Assembly (NCBI GenBank): GCA_031431435.1
Contig: JANPDI010000199.1
Span: forward strand, 1 to 64,000
Origin: UKL13-2 sp031431435
GTDB taxonomy: Bacteria; Pseudomonadota; Gammaproteobacteria; Burkholderiales; Usitatibacteraceae
DNA: 64,000 nucleotides
Reading direction: 5' to 3'
Shown one piece after another: positions 1-8,850 of the stretch. A model generated the notes under the pieces. It saw only the letters and a program-made list of their open reading frames with translations, was not told where the DNA came from and did not search any database. Each line of letters begins with the position of its first letter. Positions within the stretch are counted from its first letter, which is position 1. A program made the position numbers and the translations under genes.

Positions 1-972
1 GCGATGTCGCGTGACTTTGCCGGGTTGCGCGCGCAGTTTGCGGATGCCTCTAAAACCGTGTTCTCAACGCTGCATCGCAATCGGATGGAGCAGGACGGTC
101 TGCTTGGCTGGCCGCAGGATTTGAACGAACTGCCTGAGACCATCAACTTTGAACGCAACGCCATCCGTTATGACGGTTTTCCGGCATTCGTAGACAAGGG
201 TGCCACGGTGTCAATCGCCATATTCGACGAGCTTCTTCAGGCAAAAATGGCTCAAACACAAGGCCTGACAAGGCTTTTTGCATTGTCACTGCCGGATCAC
301 GTCAAGTCTTGCGAGCGTGGCATCAAGGTTTCACCGGTCGCCGCCTTTCAGTTCTCGACCTTTTTTCCCGAGGCAAAGAACCACGCGCAAGAAGCCCTGC
401 GGCAGGAGCTGCTGTTTGCCGGATTGCGTGCCGCCTTTGTCGACGTTGACGACGCTGATGTGCGTGATGTCGCAAACTTCAAGCAGCGGCTGGTCGATGG
501 CAGGGCGCGGTTGGTGGCGCGCACGGCGGCGATTGTCAGCGCCATTGACGAGTCGTTGACGCTGGTTGCGGACGTGCGCAAGCTTTGTGATGAACGATAT
601 GTGAAGGGATGGGAGCATATCGGCGCCGATGTTTTGGATCAAGTCCGGCATCTGTTCGGGCCGGGCTTTTTACGTCAGACGCCGTCGGCGCAGTTGCTGC
701 ATTACCCACGTTATCTTAAAGCGATGCTGATGCGCTTGAACAAGGCGCGCCAGGGTGCGATGGAACGCGATCTGGAAAACTTCAAGCAAATCCGCCCGTT
801 GTGGCAGCATTACCTGTCGGTGGCATCGTCGCTCGAACCGGCCGCACAAGAATATCGGTGGGCGATCGAGGAATTGCGGGTGGGGTTGTTTGCGCAGGAG
901 TTGCGTACACCGGTCCCGGTGAGTGTAAAACGGGTCGGCAAAATGTGGGAAGCACTTGATAAACAGCGATAG
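1..972 (+). CDS. hrpA: ATP-dependent RNA helicase HrpA, C-terminal part (5' truncated by window edge)
   Basis: The reading frame is open from the first base, so this is the 3' end of a longer gene. The ATG at position 4 is internal. The visible ~323 residues match the C-terminal domain of DEAH-box helicase HrpA (DUF3418 region), with the typical segments LLHYPRYLKAMLMRL, LENFKQIRPLWQHYL and EELRVGLFAQELRTPVPVS near the end. The helicase motor domains lie outside the window. HrpA is a cytoplasmic RNA helicase linked to resolving stalled ribosomes and processing some mRNAs (family knowledge). The next gene starts 12 bases downstream on the same strand, so the two may be co-transcribed. Confidence 0.9.
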   Translation, partial: AMSRDFAGLRAQFADASKTVFSTLHRNRMEQDGLLGWPQDLNELPETINFERNAIRYDGFPAFVDKGATVSIAIFDELLQAKMAQTQGLTRLFALSLPDHVKSCERGIKVSPVAAFQFSTFFPEAKNHAQEALRQELLFAGLRAAFVDVDDADVRDVANFKQRLVDGRARLVARTAAIVSAIDESLTLVADVRKLCDERYVKGWEHIGADVLDQVRHLFGPGFLRQTPSAQLLHYPRYLKAMLMRLNKARQGAMERDLENFKQIRPLWQHYLSVASSLEPAAQEYRWAIEELRVGLFAQELRTPVPVSVKRVGKMWEALDKQR

Positions 973-984
973 CGGCGGCAATTA

Positions 985-2178
985 ATGAACAACAAGATGA
1001 CCAACAAGATTCGACTCGCCAATCGCATGTCGCACATCGCGCCCTTCGAGGTGATGGAAATACAATCGCAGGCACGCCAGCTCGAAGCCGCCGGACACGA
1101 TGTGATTCATATGGAAATTGGCGAGCCGGATTTCCCCACGCCTGGGCCGATCATCGACGCCGCGCGTCGGGCGCTGGAACTGAACCCGATGAACTACACC
1201 TCGGCGTGCGGCATGTGGAGCTTGCGTGAAAAAATCGCCGGGTTCTATGCTGCCAAATACGGTGTTGCGGTTGACCCGCGGCGGATCATCGTCACTGCGG
1301 GATCAAGCGCGGCATTGATGCTGGCGTTTGGCGTATTGCTCAATCACGGTGACGAAGTCTTGATGGCGGATCCCGGCTATCCATGCAACCGTCATTTTGT
1401 GCGCGCCATGGACGGGGTGCCGCTGACCATTCCGGTTGGTGCGGACTCGGATTACCAATTGACCGGCCACCACGTTGATTCCAATTGGTCGGCGCATAGC
1501 GTGGCAACGCTGGTGGCATCGCCGTCGAATCCAACCGGAACGACGGTTGGCCGCGCGGAGATGCAATTGATTCTTGACGCGACAACGCAACGCGGCGGAA
1601 CACTGATCGTTGATGAGATTTATCAGGGTTTGACCTACGATGTTGGCGCCTCAACGGCGCTTGCACTCGACGGCGCCGAGAACATTTTTGTCATCAACAG
1701 TTTTTCCAAATATTTTCAGATGACCGGTTGGCGTTTGGGCTGGATGGTTGTGCCGGAGGCCTATTTGCGGCACGTCGAAACACTTGCGCAGAATCTGTTT
1801 ATTTCGCCGTCAGCACCGGCGCAATTCGCCGCACACGCGGCGTTCGACAATGACACGCTTGCCATTCTGGAGGCGCGCCGGGAAGAACTGCACCGGCGGC
1901 GTGACTTTCTGATGCCTGCATTAACCGGGCTTGGTTTCAAGATCCCGGTTGTGCCACAGGGGGCGTTCTATCTCTACGCCGATTCCTCGGCGATTGCCGA
2001 CGACAGTTTTTTGCTGTCGCGGCGTATATTGCAGAAAGCACACGTCGCCATCACGCCAGGGCGCGACTTCGGCAACAACCACCCGGAACGACATATCCGC
2101 ATTGCTTACACCCAGCCGATTGATCGACTGCAACAGGCGGTCGACAGGCTGCACAAAATGATCAGGAGCGCGTCATGA
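985..2178 (+). CDS. PLP-dependent aminotransferase, class I/II (aspartate aminotransferase fold)
   Basis: 397 residues, the usual length for a fold-type I aminotransferase. Visible motifs are GEPDFPTP near residue 46 (substrate loop), PSNPTGT near 180 (cofactor/substrate Asn), DEIYQGL near 211 and NSFSKYFQMTGWRLGW, in which Lys242 is the predicted lysine that forms the Schiff base with pyridoxal phosphate. It is a cytoplasmic enzyme that moves an amino group between an amino acid and a 2-oxo acid. The sequence does not fix the substrate; aspartate, alanine/valine or aromatic amino acids are all possible. It starts 12 bases after hrpA, and its TGA overlaps the ATG of the next gene (ATGA). Confidence 0.9.
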   Translation: MNNKMTNKIRLANRMSHIAPFEVMEIQSQARQLEAAGHDVIHMEIGEPDFPTPGPIIDAARRALELNPMNYTSACGMWSLREKIAGFYAAKYGVAVDPRRIIVTAGSSAALMLAFGVLLNHGDEVLMADPGYPCNRHFVRAMDGVPLTIPVGADSDYQLTGHHVDSNWSAHSVATLVASPSNPTGTTVGRAEMQLILDATTQRGGTLIVDEIYQGLTYDVGASTALALDGAENIFVINSFSKYFQMTGWRLGWMVVPEAYLRHVETLAQNLFISPSAPAQFAAHAAFDNDTLAILEARREELHRRRDFLMPALTGLGFKIPVVPQGAFYLYADSSAIADDSFLLSRRILQKAHVAITPGRDFGNNHPERHIRIAYTQPIDRLQQAVDRLHKMIRSAS

Positions 2179-2739
2179 ACAGGTTCTTGCCGTTGTTGTT
2201 GGGGATATTGTTTGTTTGTTTGCCGGTCGTCGCACAAGAGCGCGCAATCAACGAAAAGATCACCGTCAAGGCGGGGCTTGATGAGGTCTGGAATGCGTGG
2301 ACCACCACGGCGGGCATCAAAACATTTTTTGCGCCGGATGCAAAAATTGAGGCAAAGGTCGACGGTGCTTTTGAGGTCTACATGCTGCCATCCGCCCCGA
2401 TCGGGCTGCGGGGGGGCGGACGATATGCGGTTTCTGGCCATCCAAGATAAGAAGATGATTTCCTTTACCTGGAATGCGCCGCCATCGCTGCCCAATGCGC
2501 GCAAACAGCGCACGGTCGTGATTGTGCGATTCAGCCCGCGTGGTGATCTGCTCACCGATGTTTCGCTGCATCATGTTGGCTGGGGTGACGGCGATGAGTG
2601 GGACAAGGCGTTTGACTATTTCCGGAATGCCTGGCCGAATGTGTTGAAGAATTTGAAGAAACGTTTTGACGACGGGCCGATTGATTGGAAGCCCTGGCTG
2701 GATCGATTCAAGGCGCCTCAATCGCCGCCGTCAAAATAG
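2175..2739 (+). pseudogene. Exported SRPBCC/AHSA1-like protein, split by a frameshift in a G-run
   Basis: Two overlapping frames together encode one SRPBCC (START-like lipid or hydrophobic ligand-binding fold) protein. The first frame (2175-2450) gives a signal peptide (MNRFLPLLLGILFVCLPVVAQ) and the first half of the domain, with DEVWNAWTTTAGIKTFFAPDA. The second half (ADDMRFLAIQ..., SFTWNAPPSLP, VSLHHVGWGDGDEWDKAF, ending at 2739) is one base out of register. The switch falls at a run of seven G at 2410-2416; six G would restore one continuous protein of about 187 residues. I therefore read it as one gene with a +1 indel, either a genuine mutation or a sequencing/assembly error. The first ATG overlaps the aminotransferase stop. 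Confidence 0.75.
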
Positions 2740-2973
2740 TTCGCCGGCGCGAAAGCCGAGCATGACGGGTCGTTGGTGTTCAGCCGGAGGTCAAAAAAGT
2801 CGCTTGCTGGTTATCTGAAAAGTGGCTGCGGTTGTGTTCCGGCGTGTGCCGTTGTAACACGATCATGGTCGTGCAAGTCAGCCGGTAGACAATGCGCCTG
2901 CGCGCAGCATGACGCAAACAAGCGCACCAATCGCCTCACAACGCCGGCATTGATCTGCCGGAAAAGAGCCAAA

Positions 2974-3540
2974 ATGTTTGCACGTATCAAAGGAATTTTG
3001 TTGTCGCCAAGCCGCGAGTTTGACGCGATCGCGGCGCATCCGTCATCGATCAACGAGCTGGTACTCCGCTACCTCATACCGCTGGCACTGCTGACGCCAT
3101 TGGCGACCATCGTCGGGATGAATCAATTTGACCTGGCCTGGGACGGCGGTCATGGCTATCGTGTCGCGAAATTTAGAATCTTTAACATCGGTGTCATGAA
3201 CTTCGCCTTTGAAATCGTCACGGTGATGTTGATCGGGTTTATTTTTTTTATGCTCATGACGGCCAACCGCCCGCGGCGAAATTTTCTGCAGGCGATGAAT
3301 GTGGCGGTGTACGGCTCGATTCCCCTCATGCTGTCCGGGATTTTGTTGTTCATTCCGATCAACATCGTCATTTCGATGGCGGCGATGATCCACAGCTTCA
3401 TCCTGTTCTGGATCGGCGTGCAAAAGGTGATGCTAATCGATGAGCAGAACGCGTCGGTTTTTGTCGCGCTATCGATGACGGTGCTGTTTGGCGTATCGGG
3501 CATCATGGGCGCGATTGCCGGAAAGCTCGGCATATTTTAG
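2974..3540 (+). CDS. Yip1-family integral membrane protein
   Basis: 188 residues from the ATG at 2974. An in-frame extension back to 2773 looks non-coding in composition (Cys/Arg-rich), so I reject it. The N-terminus (FARIKGILLSPSREFDAIAAHPSS) is typical of bacterial Yip1-family proteins. Several hydrophobic helices follow: around residues 25-43 (LRYLIPLALLTPLATIVGM), 70-92, 105-130 and 145-185. The role is unknown; it should sit in the inner membrane. It converges with the DUF2863 gene, with 36 bases between the stops. Confidence 0.8.
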   Translation: MFARIKGILLSPSREFDAIAAHPSSINELVLRYLIPLALLTPLATIVGMNQFDLAWDGGHGYRVAKFRIFNIGVMNFAFEIVTVMLIGFIFFMLMTANRPRRNFLQAMNVAVYGSIPLMLSGILLFIPINIVISMAAMIHSFILFWIGVQKVMLIDEQNASVFVALSMTVLFGVSGIMGAIAGKLGIF

Positions 3541-3576
3541 GTGATAGCGCCAATTGGCGGGCTCGCCGTCGCCGGG

Positions 3577-4797
3577 TCAATGAAAATGCGTGGTCGGGTG
3601 ATCGACGTCTTCAGGCATTTCAGCGTGTACCGCCTCGCCATCGTGGGTATAAAAAAGCGGCGCACCACAATCATCACAATATTCCGGCGGCAAAACGCCG
3701 TCGAGCAATGTGACTTCGCCGATTGCTTGATCCTTTAGCAGCGTCTCGATAGCGTGACGCGGGCTTGGGTTGGTGTCATCATCTTCCTCACCATAAAGCG
3801 GCCAAACCACGCCGTTCAACACGTCGTTTTGCCCTTTGCGGGTGATGCTGACACGATATTCGTCGATCTGGCCGTCACCAACGCCGGCGACAACCGCGGC
3901 CATGCCGGCAGTTGATGTCTCTAACAGAGTCGCCATGCCAGACACCACTGCGGCCAGCGAATGCGGACGAACCCGCAAGTCTGATTCGCGACAGTTGGCA
4001 AAAAATGCGTTTGGCAGACCCGCCTCGAATTCACAACCCGGAACCAGTGCCGCCAAATGGCCGCGTGATTGCCTATTCCACCTGTCCAGACAATTTGCGC
4101 GGGTATTCTTGTCCGCGTCATCGTCAACTTCCTGCCACTGGAAAAACGGCTCGCCGCTTTTTGCGACAACAACGGCAAGAATAAAGCGCACATCGGCCGG
4201 GAGTTCTGCGGCGCCACCCAGCTTGGAATAGTCGATTTCCGCCGGCCCACCGGCGATCGCGGCGTTTGCCATCAGCTTGAGTAATTTGCGGGTATCGGAA
4301 AAGCCGCGCGGAAGGTGGTCAATCGCATAGAAAAATGGGTTGATGCAAACCGACACATTGTGGCTAAGGATGTGGCCGAACAAATGGGTCCGGATGGGCG
4401 CGATGGCGGCCTCGGAAATATCGCCGGACGGAATCAGGTATTTTGACCAGACGATGAGCGGGATTGAGACCAATAGTGCCTGCCGCACCCCGCCATCAAC
4501 GGCGATTTGACAGGTTTCTGCGGCCGCTTCACAAGAGGATGCCAAAATTTCATGTGCGGCGGGATTGCGTTGATGGGTATGTTCAAGCGCCGCCTCGAGG
4601 GTGACATCATTGCCCCGTTCCATCAGCTCTGTCACCAGCAATTCAATTTTGCCCGACCAAAATTGCTCTTCGGTACGACTGCCGGCGTCCACCGCCGAAT
4701 CACACAGGGCAACCAATCGTGCCGTGTCTTTCGACAGGCGAACTTTGGATTTTCCGTTTTTGGGATCGGTGCCGGGTGGTTGTTTCGTTTGTTTCAT
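3577..4797 (-). CDS. DUF2863 family protein
   Basis: A conserved hypothetical protein that I associate with Betaproteobacteria. With the ATG at 4797 it has 406 residues. An ATG at 4806 and an upstream extension to 4860 are also open, and no strong ribosome-binding site decides between them. There is no signal peptide, so it is probably cytoplasmic. The C-terminus carries a recognisable segment, PPEYCDDCGAPLFYTHDGE followed by VHAEMPED, whose CDDCG could bind a metal. No enzymatic motif is visible and no function is assigned. It is useful mainly as a taxonomic marker. Confidence 0.85.
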   Translation of the reverse strand: MKQTKQPPGTDPKNGKSKVRLSKDTARLVALCDSAVDAGSRTEEQFWSGKIELLVTELMERGNDVTLEAALEHTHQRNPAAHEILASSCEAAAETCQIAVDGGVRQALLVSIPLIVWSKYLIPSGDISEAAIAPIRTHLFGHILSHNVSVCINPFFYAIDHLPRGFSDTRKLLKLMANAAIAGGPAEIDYSKLGGAAELPADVRFILAVVVAKSGEPFFQWQEVDDDADKNTRANCLDRWNRQSRGHLAALVPGCEFEAGLPNAFFANCRESDLRVRPHSLAAVVSGMATLLETSTAGMAAVVAGVGDGQIDEYRVSITRKGQNDVLNGVVWPLYGEEDDDTNPSPRHAIETLLKDQAIGEVTLLDGVLPPEYCDDCGAPLFYTHDGEAVHAEMPEDVDHPTTHFH

Positions 4798-4897
4798 GTC
4801 GGGCATTTCAGGGCGGTCGCAGCGAATGGTTCGCCCGCCATTATATCGCCCGCATTGCAACGCCGGCCCTTACTGGCAACGGTAACAGTCCGGCCGA

Positions 4898-5083
4898 CTA
4901 GGCCGGCGTGCCGTTGATGCTGCGCAAACGCGGGACGGCACGCGCGGTGCGGCGCAAACGACTTTCATGATCGACGCGCATGGCGTCGGTAATCGCGGCA
5001 AACAATGACTGCGTGATCCGCGCGATTTCAAGACGCCGCAATTGGCGGGCGTTTTCCTTAATGTTCAGCTTTGCGATGTTCAT
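4898..5083 (-). CDS. Small basic hypothetical protein
   Basis: A 61-residue frame starting at the ATG at 5083, preceded by GAGAAAG, a plausible ribosome-binding site. The open frame extends back to 5188, but the extension lies in AT-rich intergenic DNA. The product is rich in Arg and Ala (KENARQLRRLEIARITQSLF, then a C-terminal stretch with many Arg) and could form one amphipathic helix. It stands between DUF2863 and a LysR gene transcribed the other way. I recognise no family. Codon use resembles its neighbours, but a chance ORF is possible. Confidence 0.4.
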   Translation of the reverse strand: MNIAKLNIKENARQLRRLEIARITQSLFAAITDAMRVDHESRLRRTARAVPRLRSINGTPA

Positions 5084-5260
5084 GGCTTTCTCGTTTAGTG
5101 ACGTTTGCCGACGCTTGAGACGACACATAGCGCCAACAACATTATTATGATTACCCGCCAAAAAATATACAATTAGTCTAAGTGGCATAATATTATTGAA
5201 ATATATTCACAAGCCGGGCCGGGGCATTTGGCATGTCGGGCATTTTCCACAGGGGGAGCG

Positions 5261-6208
5261 ATGGATACACCGGGCGAAATGAAGGCGTTTGTACGGGCGG
5301 TTGAGTTGGGCGGTTTTTCAGCCGCCGCAAGGGATCTTGACCTGACCCCGTCGGCGCTGTCTAAACTGACAACGCGCCTCGAGGATCGGCTCGGTGTCCG
5401 GCTGATGAACCGGACCACGCGCCGGCTGGCACTGACGGCCGAAGGCGAGGCGTATTTTGCGAACGCCAGACGAATTTTGATGGAGATCGCGGACGCCGAG
5501 GCGGAAGTCACGCGATTCTCTGCGCATCCGAAGGGCCTGCTGCGGGTGAATGTCGGTTCGGCGTTCGGTCTGCACCAGCTGGCACCGTCGCTGCCGAAGT
5601 TTCTCGATCGTTATCCGCAAATCGAACTCGATCTTACGGTCACCGACCGTCTGGTCGACCTTGTCGACGAGGGAGCCGATGTCGCCATTCGATACGGCGT
5701 GCTGCGGGACTCGTCGCTCATCGCGAAAAAAATATGTGATCTGCACCGGGTGATATGCGCGTCACCCGCATATCTCAAAAAACACGGTACACCAAAGCGT
5801 GCGGCCGACTTATTGCAGCATAACTGCATTTCAATATCCGGCGCACCACAGCTGCGCCGCTGGCCGTTTGATATTGTCGGCGGCAAGGGTGAGGCGAATG
5901 CGGTTGAACACATCGATGTGAAGGGCAATGTGTCTGCCAACAATGCCGAGGCGCTGTTGCAGCTTGCTGCAACCGGCGTCGGCATCATTCGCCTGACCGA
6001 CGTCATCGTCGGCGACGGTATCCGCGCCGGCTGGTTGGTGCCGATTCTGGTTGACAGTCATCACGTTGAACCGCTGCCACTTTCCGCCGTTTATCCGCAT
6101 GGCCGGCACAAGAGCCCCCGCGTCGCGGCGTTTGTGAATTTTTTGGTTGAGACATTTGCTGACGCACCGTGGCGGCGCGAGGTAAAAGTGCCGGCCAGAA
6201 AACGCTGA
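5261..6208 (+). CDS. LysR-family transcriptional regulator
   Basis: 315 residues from the ATG at 5261, which follows a clear AGGGGGAG ribosome-binding site; the upstream in-frame codons are therefore unlikely. The N-terminal winged helix-turn-helix covers about residues 1-60, with the typical VELGGFSAAARDLDLTPSALSKLTTRLEDRLGVRL and the wing RTTRRLALT. The periplasmic-binding-protein-like effector domain follows from about residue 90. It belongs to the large CrgA/AaeR-like group common in Proteobacteria. The target is unknown. LysR proteins often regulate a divergent gene, here only the small ORF at 4898-5083. It may instead regulate downstream genes or itself. Confidence 0.9.
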   Translation: MDTPGEMKAFVRAVELGGFSAAARDLDLTPSALSKLTTRLEDRLGVRLMNRTTRRLALTAEGEAYFANARRILMEIADAEAEVTRFSAHPKGLLRVNVGSAFGLHQLAPSLPKFLDRYPQIELDLTVTDRLVDLVDEGADVAIRYGVLRDSSLIAKKICDLHRVICASPAYLKKHGTPKRAADLLQHNCISISGAPQLRRWPFDIVGGKGEANAVEHIDVKGNVSANNAEALLQLAATGVGIIRLTDVIVGDGIRAGWLVPILVDSHHVEPLPLSAVYPHGRHKSPRVAAFVNFLVETFADAPWRREVKVPARKR

Positions 6209-6297
6209 CGATTTTTCGGATGGTTACGCCATCCGGCCGTGCGGGTAAAATGCAAAATGACCTGCAGGCTGCCAATTTGAATGAGACCGGAGTCAGT

Positions 6298-6966
6298 GTG
6301 GCGATAATCAAGAAGATCGTGTTTGGATTGTTGTTGGTGGTGATCGTGGTGCTATTGATCGGGTTTATGCTGCCCAGACAGTTCAAGGTTGAACGCGCCA
6401 TTGCTGTCAGCGCCCCGGTCGTGGTGGTCTATCCATTGGTTTCTGCGCTCGCCAACTGGCAACAGTGGAGCGTTTGGGCGCAGCGTGACAAAAGCATGCT
6501 GATGACTTTCAGCGGTGTCGGTGCAGGCAAGGGTGCCAAATGGGCCTGGCAGTCAAAGCAGGAAGGCAACGGTGAGATGGAGTTTGTTGACGAGGTGTCA
6601 ATGCAAAAACTCGTTTACCGCTTGAAACTGGCCGACACATCATTGGTGTTGAGCGGTAGCCTGGTGTTGGCATCAACCGGCGACGCCGCCACAAACGTGG
6701 TTTGGACCATCGAAGGTGATCTTGGCAACAACCCGTTCCTTAGGTATTTCGGCCTATTCATGGATCAAATGATGGGCAAAGATGTTGACGCCAGTCTGGC
6801 CCAACTGAAGGCGCTGGCGGAAAGGACCGCCGCCGCTGCCACGCCGCCGGTGGCGACGACCGCGGCGACACCGGGCGCCGTATCGTCGGATGGCAAAGAT
6901 AACGCGCCGTCGCCGCCGGCACGCGAGCCGGCAAAAGTGGTACCACCAGCGGCGCCGGCCAAATAG
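6298..6966 (+). CDS. Membrane-anchored SRPBCC-family protein
   Basis: I chose the GTG at 6298 because it has GGAG 8 bases upstream and gives the expected short N-terminus; an in-frame ATG at 6250 is the alternative. The 222-residue product begins with a hydrophobic anchor (residues 2-24, rich in V/L/I) followed by a polyketide-cyclase-like SRPBCC domain (residues 30-165: FKVERAIAVSAP, WQQWSVWAQRD, TNVVWTIEGDLGNNPFLRYFGLFMDQMMGKD). The last ~50 residues are low-complexity Ala/Pro/Thr. This domain fold binds hydrophobic ligands; the ligand is unknown. It is followed at once by the YHS-domain lipoprotein. Confidence 0.8.
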   Translation: MAIIKKIVFGLLLVVIVVLLIGFMLPRQFKVERAIAVSAPVVVVYPLVSALANWQQWSVWAQRDKSMLMTFSGVGAGKGAKWAWQSKQEGNGEMEFVDEVSMQKLVYRLKLADTSLVLSGSLVLASTGDAATNVVWTIEGDLGNNPFLRYFGLFMDQMMGKDVDASLAQLKALAERTAAAATPPVATTAATPGAVSSDGKDNAPSPPAREPAKVVPPAAPAK

Positions 6967-6977
6967 TGAGGTGCGTG

Positions 6978-7577
6978 GTGAATTCGAATTCGGCAATGGC
7001 GTTGACGCGACACTTGGTGACCATCGCGCTGGTCATGCTGATGGCGGGCTGTGCTGCCACCGATGCCGCCAGACTCGGCCCGTATAACGTCAGTGCGGAT
7101 GGCAATGACAACCGGTTGATGCTCAACGGCTACGACCCGGTTGCCTACCATGCCATCGGCAGGCATTTGCGCGGAAAACCCGACATCAAGACGGACCACG
7201 ACGGCGTGACCTACCGATTTGACAATGAAGCAAACAAGTTGGCATTTATACAAGCGCCGTCACGCTACATACCGCAGTTTGGTGGTTTTTGCGCCAACGG
7301 TATTGTTTATGCTATTCCGTGGGGTGGCGACGCTGATACTTGGCAGATCATCGACGGCAAACTTTTCATTTTTGGCGGTCAAGCATCGAAGCAGTATTTC
7401 ATGATGGATGGAAAAGCCAACCTGTTGCTCGCCAACCAATTCTGGATAGATGAAGTCGCGGGTGGCAACGCAACCATTCAGCGCTACAAGCGATTGCTGT
7501 TACGGGTGCCGCACTACAAGACGGGCGCGGCGTTGGAGCAGGCATGGCAACGCGTCAAACCCGCCGTCGCACCGTAG
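6978..7577 (+). CDS. YHS-domain lipoprotein
   Basis: About 199 residues from the GTG at 6978, which has GAGG 6 bases upstream; GTG 6966 or ATG 6996 are possible. The N-terminus ends in a lipobox (VMLMAGC), so a lipid-modified envelope protein is predicted. The YHS-type domain shows LNGYDPVAYH and the paired segment LAFIQAPSRYIPQFGGFCANGI. YHS domains are thought to bind metals and occur beside metal-handling proteins (family knowledge). Lipoproteins of this layout are frequent in Proteobacteria and mostly uncharacterised. The end overlaps the AlkD-like gene by 34 bases. Confidence 0.8.
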   Translation: MNSNSAMALTRHLVTIALVMLMAGCAATDAARLGPYNVSADGNDNRLMLNGYDPVAYHAIGRHLRGKPDIKTDHDGVTYRFDNEANKLAFIQAPSRYIPQFGGFCANGIVYAIPWGGDADTWQIIDGKLFIFGGQASKQYFMMDGKANLLLANQFWIDEVAGGNATIQRYKRLLLRVPHYKTGAALEQAWQRVKPAVAP

Positions 7578-8347
7578 CGCCGGTTGCGCGCCGCAGGGCG
7601 GCAACACCGACCGCCGGCGCGGTGCTGAACACGTTGATTGCACTCGGTCGGACAGCGGCCGGCAAACAAATTGCCGCCCGTGCACAACACTTCTTTAAGA
7701 CCGACCCAGACGGCTATGGCGCCGGGGACAGGTTTATCGGCATCCGGATGCCGATGCTGCGCAAGATTGCCGGCGACGTTGCCCGCGACGTCGGTGACAC
7801 GGCCGTTGAAGTCGCATTGCCGCTGCTGAAGTCGGGTTGGCACGAGGCCAGGTCACTCGCGCTGATTCTGCTGGTACGGCGGTTTCAACGGAGTGATCCG
7901 GCCACACAGGCAATGATCTTCCGTCTCTATCTTCGCAACACGGGGTTTATCAACAATTGGGATCTGGTCGATATGTCCGCCGAGCAAATTGTTGGCGGGT
8001 GGCTTGCAGACAAACCGGTTGAACGCAAGACGATTTTGACCAAACTGGCAACGTCGGCGTCGCTGTGGGAAAGACGCATCGCCATGCTGGCAACCTTCCA
8101 CACGATCAAACGCGGCGAATTCAAGGAAACGTTTCGAATTGCCGGGCTGCTGCTGGATGACGACCAGCCGCTGGTACAAAAAGCGGTCGGCTGGATGTTG
8201 CGGGAAGTCGGTAAACGTGTCGGCGTGGAACCGCTGGAGTCATTCCTGAAGCGCCATTATCAACAAATGCCACGGACCACGTTGCGTTATGCCATTGAAC
8301 ACTTTGACGCGGCAAAGCGAAAACGCTATTTATTCGGTCGGGCATAA
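7544..8347 (+). CDS. AlkD-like DNA alkylation repair glycosylase
   Basis: 267 residues. The first ~30 are an Arg/Thr/Ala-rich tail, and the rest is a HEAT-like helical repeat domain of the AlkD family, which excises N3- and N7-alkylated purines. Family landmarks are FIGIRMPMLRKIA (residues 63-75), INNWDLVDMS with the Asp expected at the catalytic site, and LWERRIAML with its Arg. The ATG at 7544 has GGAG 5 bases upstream inside the preceding gene, so translation is probably coupled. A second, distantly related alkylation glycosylase (AlkC-like) lies at 46049-47173. Confidence 0.88.
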   Translation: MATRQTRRRTVAPVARRRAATPTAGAVLNTLIALGRTAAGKQIAARAQHFFKTDPDGYGAGDRFIGIRMPMLRKIAGDVARDVGDTAVEVALPLLKSGWHEARSLALILLVRRFQRSDPATQAMIFRLYLRNTGFINNWDLVDMSAEQIVGGWLADKPVERKTILTKLATSASLWERRIAMLATFHTIKRGEFKETFRIAGLLLDDDQPLVQKAVGWMLREVGKRVGVEPLESFLKRHYQQMPRTTLRYAIEHFDAAKRKRYLFGRA

Positions 8348-8434
8348 ACGGCCCTAATAAAAGTGTGAATGTTCAGATTTGCCTCGTAGAATGTAGTCTT
8401 ACAAACGCCCCCGCCCACACCCAACACTGCCGAT

Positions 8435-8839
8435 ATGAAAACAAAAAGTTACCTGACCTGCGATGACGCCAGGAAGATCCTTGATGCTGCCGAAGTCCAC
8501 GCCACCCAGAATAATTGGGCCGTGTGTATCAGCGTGGTTGATGACGGCGGGCATTTGCTCGGTTTTTTGCGGCTTGACGGCTGCGCGCAGGCCAGCATCA
8601 AGATTTCACAGGGTAAGGCATATAGTGCCGCCGTCCGCCGCCGCGCCACCAAACTCGATGAAGATGTGATTGCCAACGGCCGGGTCGCCGCACTGTCGAT
8701 GCCGGGCATTACCTTCCTCGAAGGTGGCGTGCCAATTTTGCACAATGGTGAGACCATTGGTGCGGTCGGGGTTTCCGGCGTGAAATCATCGGACGACGCC
8801 GCGATTGCTTCGGCCGGTATTGCCGCCCTCGGCTTGTAG
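8435..8839 (+). CDS. GlcG/HbpS-family heme-binding-like protein
   Basis: 134 residues, the whole length of the GlcG/HbpS (DUF336) fold. Motifs include LDAAEVHATQNNWAVCISVVDDGG near the N-terminus, LDGCAQASIKISQGKAYSA in the middle and FLEGGVPI followed by ETIGAVGVSG near the end. There is no signal peptide, so it is cytoplasmic. HbpS binds heme and degrades it slowly; GlcG homologues are often found with glycolate genes, which are absent here. The precise role is unknown. It is followed 11 bases later by the zinc-ribbon gene. Confidence 0.85.
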   Translation: MKTKSYLTCDDARKILDAAEVHATQNNWAVCISVVDDGGHLLGFLRLDGCAQASIKISQGKAYSAAVRRRATKLDEDVIANGRVAALSMPGITFLEGGVPILHNGETIGAVGVSGVKSSDDAAIASAGIAALGL

Positions 8840-8850
8840 TCGTTTTGCCA

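Noticed and set aside
2400..2430. Programmed +1 ribosomal frameshifting at the G-run
   Set aside because: No slippery codon/stop arrangement and no stimulatory structure is visible; an indel is simpler.
4801..5255. Possible further copies of the dispersed repeat (GTCGGGCATTT at 4798 and 5235)
   Set aside because: Only about 10 bases match the core and no hairpin forms; probably chance.
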